A stretch of 64,000 nt of DNA from Betaproteobacteria bacterium. Its GTDB lineage: Bacteria > Pseudomonadota > Gammaproteobacteria > Burkholderiales > Burkholderiaceae_D. Each line of letters starts with the position of its first letter. Position 1 is the stretch's first letter. The stretch lies in assembly GCA_013287275.1 (NCBI GenBank), contig JABDED010000001.1, positions 231,511-295,510 of the forward strand, in the 5' to 3' direction. The translations under genes and the position numbers were made by a program. The notes below the pieces were generated by a model, which was given only the letters and a program-made list of their open reading frames with translations, made no database searches and was not told the DNA's origin. Below, piece after piece: positions 19,128 through 26,429 of the stretch.

Positions 19128-20129
19128 TCACGACCCTTTGTGCGGCGACACCGTGGTAGTTTGCGCTAATTTTGGCATCTGCGCCATTGCCAGCAAGTGC
19201 ATTGCACATTCTTGCAGCGCCGTAACCAATTCCGGCGGATGGCGTATCTCGAAAGGAAACGGCAACCTGGCCAATTCCCGCGCATACCAGCGCAAATCGC
19301 CCGCCTGGCTATACAGGATCACGCCGTCGTCGCCGGCCTCCAATATCCCCAGCCATTCAAACATTTCTTCCTTGATCGTTTTTAAATCGCTTTTCAGCAA
19401 GACTTCAATCGCGAATGCGCGGGGCATCGTTGCGATAGAGAAATTAAGATGGGCAACGGCATCAAAATCGTCAGGGCGTTTGAAATTTTTGTCCAGGATT
19501 TGCACGCGCAACACCCGGTCCAGCCGGAATGAGCGCAAGTCCTGCCGCAAATGGCACATGCCCAGCACATACCATGAGCCATTCTGGTAAGCCAGCGCAT
19601 ACGGGTCGAAATCCCTCTCAGTCAGTTCATTGGTCGCCGACGCGTATTGCATGTGTACTCGCAGCCGCATTTGCGCAGCGCCGCTGAGGCCGGCGAGCGC
19701 TTCATTGCTGCCTGGCGCATTGGGCCGCGGAAAATCCAGCTTGACCGTTTCATGCACCGCCCTCACCCGCTTTTCCAGGCCGGGAGGCATTACCCTTTCC
19801 AGCTTGGCCTGCGCGCTTGCCACTGCCGGGGCAGCTTCCGCCAGGCCCAGGCTGCGTGCCGCCAGCAATCCTATGGACAAGGCCAGCGCCTCATCGTCAT
19901 TAAATATCATCGGCGGCAGCTTAAATCCGGCCACCAGAGAATAGCCGCCATGCCTGCCACGCTCGGCGGTAATCGGAATGCCCAGCTCTTCCAGCATCAC
20001 GATATAGCGGCGCAGCGTACGGCCATCCACTTCCAGGCGTTGCGCCAGTTCAGCGCCGCTCATGCGTCCGTGGCTTTGCAATAGCTCAAGCACGGTCAAA
20101 ACACGGGTAGTGGGTCGGTAGGTGCGCAT
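19128..20129 (-). CDS. YafY/PafC-type HTH-WYL transcriptional regulator
   Basis: A 333-residue regulator with an N-terminal HTH_11 winged helix (residues 1-65, 'MSGAELAQRLEVDGRTLRRY'). A WYL domain follows (about 140-225, 'YALAYQNGSWYVLGMCHLRQ', 'RSFRLDRVLRVQILD'), then a C-terminal WCX extension. WYL domains bind nucleic-acid or nucleotide ligands. It is divergent from a LysE-type exporter, with a 117-base spacer holding a clear inverted repeat, so it probably controls that gene and itself. Confidence 0.92.
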   Translation of the reverse strand: MRTYRPTTRVLTVLELLQSHGRMSGAELAQRLEVDGRTLRRYIVMLEELGIPITAERGRHGGYSLVAGFKLPPMIFNDDEALALSIGLLAARSLGLAEAAPAVASAQAKLERVMPPGLEKRVRAVHETVKLDFPRPNAPGSNEALAGLSGAAQMRLRVHMQYASATNELTERDFDPYALAYQNGSWYVLGMCHLRQDLRSFRLDRVLRVQILDKNFKRPDDFDAVAHLNFSIATMPRAFAIEVLLKSDLKTIKEEMFEWLGILEAGDDGVILYSQAGDLRWYARELARLPFPFEIRHPPELVTALQECAMHLLAMAQMPKLAQTTTVSPHKGS

Positions 20130-20150
20130 TCGTGAAATATGTCGTTTTAA

Positions 20151-20197
20151 TAGGACTGGAATAGTCCTAAATCTACTTTAGTCTGTGCACTTAGTCC
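20151..20197. promoter_or_regulatory. Putative operator for the WYL regulator
   Basis: A perfect inverted repeat, TAGGACT-N5-AGTCCTA (20151-20169), lies between the divergent regulator and exporter genes. Two more copies of the half-site follow: TAGTC at 20179-20183 and TAGTCC at 20192-20197. The placement next to both starts fits autoregulation plus control of the exporter. The assignment to this regulator is inferred from location. Confidence 0.5.
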
Positions 20198-20246
20198 AGC
20201 CCAACCCGGTTTGAGCCGGGATCAACCACCACTACAAGGACGCATC

Positions 20247-20879
20247 ATGCCTCAGATGACCAACCTGTTTTTATTTTTCGCCGTGGTTTTCGGCGTCGTC
20301 GTATTACCGGGACTGGATATGGCTTTCGTGCTGGCAAGCTCGTTAAACGGCGGGCGCCGCTCCGGTTTATACGCGGTAGCAGGCATCATCGCCGGCGGTG
20401 TTTGCCATGTTGCCATCGGGGCGCTGGGAATCGCCGTTATCCTGAACACCTTGCCCCAGGTATTCAACCTGGTGCTGCTGGTCGGCACTGCCTATCTGGC
20501 ATGGATAGGCGTTTCGCTGATGCGCAGCGCCGCCGGCTTCGCGTCGCTGGATTTGCAGATGGAAGCCCATCCCGCAAGCAGTTTTAGGCAAGGCATGCTG
20601 ACCAATCTGCTCAACCCCAAGGCCTATCTGTTCATGCTGGCGATTTTCCCGCAGTTTGTACGGCCGGTCTATGGTCCGATGTGGTCCCAGGCACTATGGA
20701 TGGGGTTGATCATCGCGGCCACGCAGGCAGCTGTATACGGCGTGATAGCGCTACTGGCAGGCAGCTCGCGCCGCTGGCTGGAATCCAATTCGCAATGGAA
20801 TAAGCGCCTGGCGCAACTGGTCGGCGCAGTGCTGTTGCTGGCAGCCCTGTTCAGCCTGGTGGGCGGATGGCGCCACTGA
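20247..20879 (+). CDS. LysE/RhtB-family amino-acid exporter
   Basis: A 210-residue inner-membrane protein with six hydrophobic segments. It has the family N-terminus 'FFAVVFGVVVLPGLDMAFVL' (a PG(P/L)D motif variant) and 'GILAGGVCHVAIGAL'-type helix 2 (here 'GIIAGGVCHVAIGALGIAVI'). 'GMLTNLLNPKAYLFMLAIFP' is the RhtB signature N(L)xNPKAxLF. Such transporters export amino acids or derivatives. AAGGA sits seven bases before ATG 20247. Control by the divergent WYL regulator is likely. Confidence 0.92.
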   Translation: MPQMTNLFLFFAVVFGVVVLPGLDMAFVLASSLNGGRRSGLYAVAGIIAGGVCHVAIGALGIAVILNTLPQVFNLVLLVGTAYLAWIGVSLMRSAAGFASLDLQMEAHPASSFRQGMLTNLLNPKAYLFMLAIFPQFVRPVYGPMWSQALWMGLIIAATQAAVYGVIALLAGSSRRWLESNSQWNKRLAQLVGAVLLLAALFSLVGGWRH

Positions 20880-20910
20880 GCGACAGTGAACGCCACCGGG
20901 CGCCATCGAT

Positions 20911-21876
20911 TCAGCGGCTTGCCGCAGCCTCGCCGAACTGCAGGCGGTAGGCGCCTGGACTGGTTTTGACTATGCGCCGGAAATGGCGGCGCAAGGATTC
21001 TTCCGAGCCGAATCCTGCCAGCTCCGCGACTTGCGGCAACGGCGTCGCCGGCGACTCCAGCAATTCTTTGGCAATGGCCACCCGTTCCCGGATCAGCCAC
21101 TCATAGGGCCCCAGGCCGGTGGCCTGCTGGAACTGCCTCTGCAAAGTCCTGGGGCTCATCGCCGCATATTTTGCCAGCGACTGCAGGGTATGCGGGAGGC
21201 CCGGCTTGGCCCGGACCATGTCGATTAGTTTCGCCAGCCGTCCCTCATCGTCCGAAGCGACCGGGCGCGGCACAAACTGCGCTTGCCCGCCCTCCCTGTG
21301 CGGCGGCACTACCAGCCTCTGCGCCACTAGGTTTGCTACTTTCGCGCCGTGGTCCTTGCGCACCAGATGCAGCAGCATGTCTAGCCCTGCTGCAGAGCCG
21401 GCCGACGTGATGACCTGTTCCTGGTCCACATACAAGGCGTCCGGCTTCACGTCCAGTTGCGGATACCTGCCGGCCAGCCGTTCCGCATAACGCCAGTGCG
21501 TGGTCACGGTCTTGCCATCCAGGATGCCGGCGGCAGCCAGCACGAACACGCCCGAGCAAATACTGCACAGGCGCGCACCGCGCCGGTAGGCCGCGCGGAT
21601 TTTTTTGAGCAAGGCTTCCGGCGGCTGTTCATCTGCATCGCGCCAGCCGGGAATGATGATGGTGTCGGCCTTGTCCAGCAATTTCAGCGTGTACGGCGCT
21701 TCGACAGTGATGCCGCCGGCCGCGTGTATCTTGCCCGGTTCTGCCGCGCATACGGCGAAACGGTACCAGTCAACTCCCAGTTCCGGGCGCTGCAATGCGA
21801 ACAACTCTACCGCGCAGCCGAATTCAAAGGTGCATAACTGATCGTAGGCGATGGCAACAACCAGATGATTTTTCAT
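20911..21876 (-). CDS. ftrA: GlxA/FtrA-type transcriptional regulator (DJ-1/PfpI-AraC)
   Basis: A 321-residue regulator. An N-terminal class-I glutamine amidotransferase-like domain (residues 1-195) has the nucleophile-elbow Cys in 'LCSICSGVFVLAAAG'. A C-terminal AraC-type double HTH (about 215-315) shows 'LAKYAAMSPRTLQRQFQQAT' and 'AELAGFGSEESLRRHFRRIV'. The residue pattern matches FtrA more than GlxA ('HTLQSLAK', 'VITSAGSAAGLDMLLHLVRK'). The inducer is unknown. It is convergent with the LysE-type gene, about 30 bases apart. Confidence 0.88.
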   Translation of the reverse strand: MKNHLVVAIAYDQLCTFEFGCAVELFALQRPELGVDWYRFAVCAAEPGKIHAAGGITVEAPYTLKLLDKADTIIIPGWRDADEQPPEALLKKIRAAYRRGARLCSICSGVFVLAAAGILDGKTVTTHWRYAERLAGRYPQLDVKPDALYVDQEQVITSAGSAAGLDMLLHLVRKDHGAKVANLVAQRLVVPPHREGGQAQFVPRPVASDDEGRLAKLIDMVRAKPGLPHTLQSLAKYAAMSPRTLQRQFQQATGLGPYEWLIRERVAIAKELLESPATPLPQVAELAGFGSEESLRRHFRRIVKTSPGAYRLQFGEAAASR

Positions 21877-21977
21877 GGCGCGATATGAACGTAAGGTATA
21901 TAAACGACACTATAACAGTTGCCAGCCAAAGATGGGGTTGCATGCTATTTAGGCAGATCCGAGGCCGCCAAATAAGC

Positions 21978-21998
21978 ATTTGAAAATTATTTTCAAAT
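21978..21998. repeat. 21-bp AT-rich palindrome upstream of tRNA-fMet
   Basis: ATTTGAAAAT-T-ATTTTCAAAT is a perfect 10-bp inverted repeat around one base. It ends five bases before the -35 element of the tRNA promoter, where an UP element or FIS-like activator site would lie. Confidence 0.55.
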
Positions 21999-22003
21999 AA
22001 TGA

Positions 22004-22032
22004 TTGTCGCTGCGCGGATAGCTCTATATAAT
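22004..22032 (+). promoter_or_regulatory. Sigma-70 promoter of tRNA-fMet
   Basis: TTGTCG (-35, 22004-22009) and TATAAT (-10, 22027-22032) are separated by 17 bases. Transcription would begin near 22039, about five bases before the mature tRNA. The perfect -10 and spacing suit a strong stable-RNA promoter. Confidence 0.75.
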
Positions 22033-22044
22033 TCGCCGCTCAGA

Positions 22045-22121
<77 letters not shown>

Positions 22122-22139
22122 AACAAGCCTATCGGCAAA

Positions 22140-22172
22140 CTGGCAGTACCTGACTTATTCCGGTACTGCCAG
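22140..22172 (+). terminator. Hairpin downstream of tRNA-fMet
   Basis: Perfect 11-bp inverted repeat CTGGCAGTACC / GGTACTGCCAG with an 11-base loop, 19 bases after the tRNA. No T-tract follows, so it may act as a processing or Rho-assisted end, not as a classic intrinsic terminator. Confidence 0.45.
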
Positions 22173-22298
22173 CAGACTACAGTGGCTCTGCGCTTTTTCC
22201 CTTCGCTTTTATTTGCCTGCACTTATTTGCCTGCGCCTCCCAGCAAACATATCGTCCACGTGTAAACAGTGAGACCTGATTTGCTTTAAGTGCCGAAA

Positions 22299-22523
22299 AT
22301 GCGAGATAGCCAAGATAATCAAACCCTGGAATTGCCGGGCATGGAGCCTGAGCACTATCCTATGCCGGGAAGCAGGCGGACTATGCCCCATCGCAATAAA
22401 AATGCGATGGAAGCGCAACAGCAACTGGAGTTGCTGGAGCCTACCGACAATAGCGGCTTGCCGCTATGGACCAGGGATGAAAATACCGACCTGACGGGCC
22501 TGCCGATCTGGGCAAAAGATTAG
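22299..22523 (+). CDS. Hypothetical small protein with two GLPxWxxD repeats
   Basis: A 74-residue acidic protein (from ATG 22299; a GTG at 22290 is also in frame). The C-terminus holds a repeated motif, GLPLWTRD and GLPIWAKD, separated by six residues. No signal peptide or membrane segment. No ribosome site stands out. The last base of its stop codon is the first base of the MITE-like repeat. I do not recognise the family; the internal repeat is the best argument that it is a real protein. Confidence 0.5.
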   Translation: MRDSQDNQTLELPGMEPEHYPMPGSRRTMPHRNKNAMEAQQQLELLEPTDNSGLPLWTRDENTDLTGLPIWAKD

Positions 22524-22788
22524 GGCCTGTTAACAATTAAATTGGGAGATGCGTTCAAACCAAAACGCGGGCTGGCAAGGCGTGCGACGCAGTTAAGGCT
22601 GGAGCCTTAACAAGGAGTGCAACGCAGTCCAGCGCGCGTTTTGGTTTGAACCCGGAGGGAATGGGTCTAAACAGGCGCATGGCGTTGTTGCATCCCGCTG
22701 GCAGTGATAACAACTGCGGCGCGTGCTGCGCCTAGCCCTGCACCTGTTTAGACCCATTCGCACTCCTAATTTAATTGTTAACAGGCCC
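22523..22788. mobile_element. MITE-like element with nested hairpins
   Basis: A 266-base non-coding unit with terminal inverted repeats of 26 bases (22523-22548 and 22763-22788, 25 of 26 matching, outer end GGGCCTGTTAAC). Inside are two separate hairpins: a 17-bp perfect stem 22553-22569 / 22635-22651 and a 17-bp perfect stem 22659-22675 / 22743-22759. The first has a further 9-bp stem at its tip (GTTAAGGCT / AGCCTTAAC, 22592-22611). The whole can fold as a four-way junction. No transposase is encoded. It lies between the 74-aa gene and dbpA. Confidence 0.75.
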
Positions 22789-22878
22789 CAATCCCCGGCC
22801 CGCAAGACCCTGGCGGCAAACAACACAGCCTGTATAGTACAGCCTGTTAGACTTCAACATTACGCTGGCGACCCCAAC

Positions 22879-24270
22879 ATGGACAATTCAACTTCTTTTT
22901 CCACCCTTCCGCTGTCGCCGGCCTTCCTGAACAACCTGGATAGCCTCGGTTACAAGGAAATGACGCCGATACAGGCGCAAAGCCTGCCCATCATCTTGCA
23001 GCAGCAAGACCTGATCGCACAAGCCAAGACCGGTAGCGGCAAAACCGCAGCCTTCGGCATAGGCATACTGGCAAAATTGAATCCCACTTATTTTGCGATA
23101 CAGGGCCTGGTGATCTGCCCGACGCGCGAACTGGCCGACCAAGTATCCAATGAGCTGCGCCGGCTGGCCCGCTTTGCCGACAACATCAAGGTGCTGACCT
23201 TATGCGGCGGCGCGCCGATGCGGCCGCAGATTGCCTCGCTGGAGCATGGCGCCCACATTGTAGTCGGCACCCCAGGGCGCCTGATAGACCATATCAGCCG
23301 CGGCACGATCAAGCTCAGCGCGGTGCAAACACTGGTGCTGGACGAGGCCGACCGCATGGTCGATATGGGATTCTATGAAGATATACACGCGATCGTCAGC
23401 GCCTGCTCGCCGCGCCGCCAGACCTTGCTGTTCTCCGCCACCTACGCCGACGACATCCGCCGCGCCAGCGAGCCGTTCCTGCGCGATCCTGCAGAAGTCA
23501 AAGTCGAAGCGCAGCACGATGCCGGCCGCATAGAGCAGCGCTTCTACGCCGTTACGCCCGAAACCCGCAATGCCGCAGTGGCGCAATTGCTGAACCACTA
23601 TCGTCCAGTTTCTACGCTGGCCTTTTGCAATACCAAGATCCATTGCCAGGAACTGGCCGACGAATTGCGCGCGCAGGGATTTGGCGCTCTGGCCCTGTAC
23701 GGCGACCTTGAGCAGCGCGAACGCGATGAAATCCTGGTGCTGTTTGCCAACCAAAGCTGCTCGGTGCTGGTTGCCACCGACGTCGCGGCGCGCGGCCTGG
23801 ATATCCAGAGCCTGGGCGCGGTGATCAACGTGGACGTGTCCAAAGATACCGAGGTTCACATCCACCGGATAGGCCGCACCGGGCGCGCCGGCGAAAAAGG
23901 CCTGGCGCTCAGCCTGGCTTCGCCGAGCGAAAAAAAATGGGTCAAGCTGATTGAAGACTACCAGGACGGGCCGGTGCGCTGGTGTGACCTGGCGGATCTG
24001 GAACCGGCGTCCGGCGCTGCCTTGCAGGCGCCTATGGTGACCTTGTGCATCATGGGCGGGAAAAAGGACAAATTGCGCCCCGGCGACCTGCTGGGTGCGT
24101 TGACCGGCGACGTCGGCCTTAGCAAAGAACAGGTCGGCAAGATCAATGTCTTTGAATTCATGACCTATGTGGCGCTGGATAGCAAGATCGCCCAGCGGGC
24201 CTACGACAAATTAAACCAGGGCAATATCAAGGGACGCAACTTTAAAATGCGTTTCATCCCCGTCGTTTAG
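22879..24270 (+). CDS. dbpA: ATP-dependent RNA helicase DbpA
   Basis: DbpA is a DEAD-box helicase acting on 23S rRNA hairpin 92 during 50S assembly. The 463-residue product has the Q motif ('MTPIQAQSLPIIL'), Walker A AKTGSGKT, PTRELA, DEAD ('VLDEADRMVDMGFYED'), SAT, 'TDVAARGLD' and 'HRIGRTGRAG'. Its C-terminal RRM-like domain ('MGGKKDKLRPGDLLGALTGD', 'GRNFKMRF') is diagnostic for DbpA over other DEAD-box proteins. ATG 22879 (MDNSTSFSTL) is chosen because family homology starts here; the frame is open further upstream through the MITE. Confidence 0.95.
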   Translation: MDNSTSFSTLPLSPAFLNNLDSLGYKEMTPIQAQSLPIILQQQDLIAQAKTGSGKTAAFGIGILAKLNPTYFAIQGLVICPTRELADQVSNELRRLARFADNIKVLTLCGGAPMRPQIASLEHGAHIVVGTPGRLIDHISRGTIKLSAVQTLVLDEADRMVDMGFYEDIHAIVSACSPRRQTLLFSATYADDIRRASEPFLRDPAEVKVEAQHDAGRIEQRFYAVTPETRNAAVAQLLNHYRPVSTLAFCNTKIHCQELADELRAQGFGALALYGDLEQRERDEILVLFANQSCSVLVATDVAARGLDIQSLGAVINVDVSKDTEVHIHRIGRTGRAGEKGLALSLASPSEKKWVKLIEDYQDGPVRWCDLADLEPASGAALQAPMVTLCIMGGKKDKLRPGDLLGALTGDVGLSKEQVGKINVFEFMTYVALDSKIAQRAYDKLNQGNIKGRNFKMRFIPVV

Positions 24271-24478
24271 CCTGCCGCCAGCCTTGAATTGTTGTCAAAT
24301 TGAATAAAAAGTAAAAAAATTTTCAAGGCTTGTTCAATCTTGTGAACTTTTAGCTCACAATAATGCCGAAGTTACAGCTTCCTGCGGCAACGGCACAGAG
24401 CAAAACTGTGTAAATAACATCTTGCCGATCCCAGGGGGCCGTGATTCCGATCAATCCTTCTAGAACAGAAAAGATGCC

Positions 24479-26335
24479 ATGCACAAGTATCTCATTCCTA
24501 GCCTATTCTCTGTAGTAGTCGCACTTCCATCACTGCCGGCTTTCGCGGAGACCGAGGCCGACAAATGGAATCTGCAAGATTTATATGCCACCAGCGCCGA
24601 CTGGGACAAAGATGCCGTCAAACTGGAAAACCAGTTGAAAGACATCTCCGGTTGCAGCGGCCACCTGGGCGAATCGGTTAAACGTTTCAAGGCCTGCCTG
24701 GATTTGAACTCGGACCTGCTGAAACGCTATGCCCGCCTGGCCAGCTACGCTTCCCAATTCCATGACCAGGATACCGGCGGCACCCCCGGCCTGGACCTGA
24801 ACCAGCGCGCAGAAATCCTGGGCAGCAAGGTGGACGAAGCCAGTTCCTTCCTGCGTCCCGAAGTACTGGCGATGGGCGCGGCCAAAGTAAAGTCCTACCT
24901 GTCCCAGGACAAATCATTGGCCATCTACGCGCATCCTATGGACGACATCCTGCGCAGCGCGGCGCATACGCTGGATAAAAAAGGCGAGCAACTGGTAGCC
25001 ACCTTCGGCATGGCGACCAATACCGGGCAAACGGTCTACTCTACCTTGTCCAGTTCAGATATGCCCTGGCCCAAGATCAAGCTGTCGGACGGCAAGGAAG
25101 TCGTGATCGACCAGGCCGCCTACACCAAATACCGTTCATCCAACAATCGCGACGACCGCAAACTGGTATTCGACGCGTTCTGGACTAAATGGAAGGAATT
25201 TGAACGCACTTACGGCGTCACCTTCTATGAAATGCTGAAAAAGGATTCGGTCTACGCCAAGGTGCGCCACTATCCCGATTCATTGACGCAGGCGCTGGAT
25301 GCCAACAAGCTGCCGGTAGGCGTGTACAACATGCTGGTAGAACAGACACGCGCCAACCTGCCTACGCTGCATCGCTATTTCAAATTGCGTGCCAGCATGC
25401 TAGGCGTCAAGGAGATGCGCTACTACGACATCTATCCGCCGCTGGTGCATAGCGACCTGAAATACCCGATCGCAGAAAGCACCCAGTTGATGCTGGCATC
25501 GGTCAAGCCGCTGGGCGACGACTATGTGCAGGCAATGACCAAGGCCACCACACAGCGCTGGATGGACGTGTACCCGCGTCCTAAAAAACGCTCGGGCGCC
25601 TATATGAACGGCGCTGCCTACGACGTGCATCCTTACCTGTTGCTGAATCATAACGACGATTATGAGTCGGTCTCGACCGAGGCGCACGAATGGGGTCATG
25701 CAATGCACTCCTACCTGGCCAACAAGACCCAGCCCTATATCACCGCCGACTATCCTATCTTCACTGCCGAGATCGCATCGACGACCAATGAAGTGTTCCT
25801 GCTGGACCACATGTTGAAGATCGCGAAGACCGATGATGAACGCCTGCTGTACCTGGGCTCGGCACTGGAAAACCTGCGCGGCACTTTCTTCCGCCAAGCC
25901 ATGTTTGCCGACTTCGAACGTGAAGTCCACTCCCGGGTGGACAAGGGTGAATCGCTGACCGGCGACGCCATCACCAAGATCTATGGCGATATCTTGAAGA
26001 ACTATCACGGCGACAAGGAAGGCGTAGTCAAGATCGATGACCTGTACGCGATAGAGTGGGCCTACATCCCGCATTTCTACAACCGTTTCTATGTGTTCCA
26101 GTATGCGACTTCAATCGCTGCCGGCTCCATGTTCGCGGATGAAATCCTGAAGGGCGTGCCGGGTGCCAGGGAAAAATACCTGAACATCCTGAAATCCGGC
26201 GGCTCCGTCTATCCGTATGAACTGGTCAAGGCTGCGGGCGTCGACATGGCGTCCCCTACTCCGTACCAGGCGGTATTCGCGCGCATGAACAAGATCATGG
26301 ACCAGATCGAAGCGATCCAGGCAAAACGCAAGTAA
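24479..26335 (+). CDS. Exported M3-family oligoendopeptidase (PepF-like)
   Basis: A 618-residue zinc oligopeptidase of the M3B/PepF group. Unlike cytosolic PepF it begins with a signal peptide (cleavage near residue 23, 'LPAFAET'), so it acts in the periplasm or outside. It contains HEWGH (403-407) in 'STEAHEWGHAMHSYL' and the third ligand Glu downstream in 'TAEIASTTNEVFL'. 'IPHFYNRFYVFQYATS' is the substrate-binding helix of the family. The upstream 208 bases hold a 9-bp inverted repeat (24280-24288 / 24322-24330) with a long AT-rich loop. It is the third secreted peptidase or hydrolase in the window. Confidence 0.92.
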   Translation: MHKYLIPSLFSVVVALPSLPAFAETEADKWNLQDLYATSADWDKDAVKLENQLKDISGCSGHLGESVKRFKACLDLNSDLLKRYARLASYASQFHDQDTGGTPGLDLNQRAEILGSKVDEASSFLRPEVLAMGAAKVKSYLSQDKSLAIYAHPMDDILRSAAHTLDKKGEQLVATFGMATNTGQTVYSTLSSSDMPWPKIKLSDGKEVVIDQAAYTKYRSSNNRDDRKLVFDAFWTKWKEFERTYGVTFYEMLKKDSVYAKVRHYPDSLTQALDANKLPVGVYNMLVEQTRANLPTLHRYFKLRASMLGVKEMRYYDIYPPLVHSDLKYPIAESTQLMLASVKPLGDDYVQAMTKATTQRWMDVYPRPKKRSGAYMNGAAYDVHPYLLLNHNDDYESVSTEAHEWGHAMHSYLANKTQPYITADYPIFTAEIASTTNEVFLLDHMLKIAKTDDERLLYLGSALENLRGTFFRQAMFADFEREVHSRVDKGESLTGDAITKIYGDILKNYHGDKEGVVKIDDLYAIEWAYIPHFYNRFYVFQYATSIAAGSMFADEILKGVPGAREKYLNILKSGGSVYPYELVKAAGVDMASPTPYQAVFARMNKIMDQIEAIQAKRK

Positions 26336-26352
26336 TCGCATCACCAAAAAGC

Positions 26353-26385
26353 AAAAGCCCCGTTCATAAAGAACGGGGCTTTTTT
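26353..26385. terminator. Bidirectional intrinsic terminator
   Basis: Stem AAAAGCCCCGTTC / GAACGGGGCTTTT with a 5-base loop and T-tracts on both strands. It separates the convergent pepF-like and hrpA genes. Confidence 0.92.
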
Positions 26386-26429
26386 ATTGGATATTTAGAG
26401 GCTAGACAATAACCCACCATAGCGCTTTT

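Noticed and set aside
24280..24330. 9-bp inverted repeat after dbpA considered as a terminator
   Set aside because: The 33-base loop and lack of a T-tract make an intrinsic terminator unlikely.
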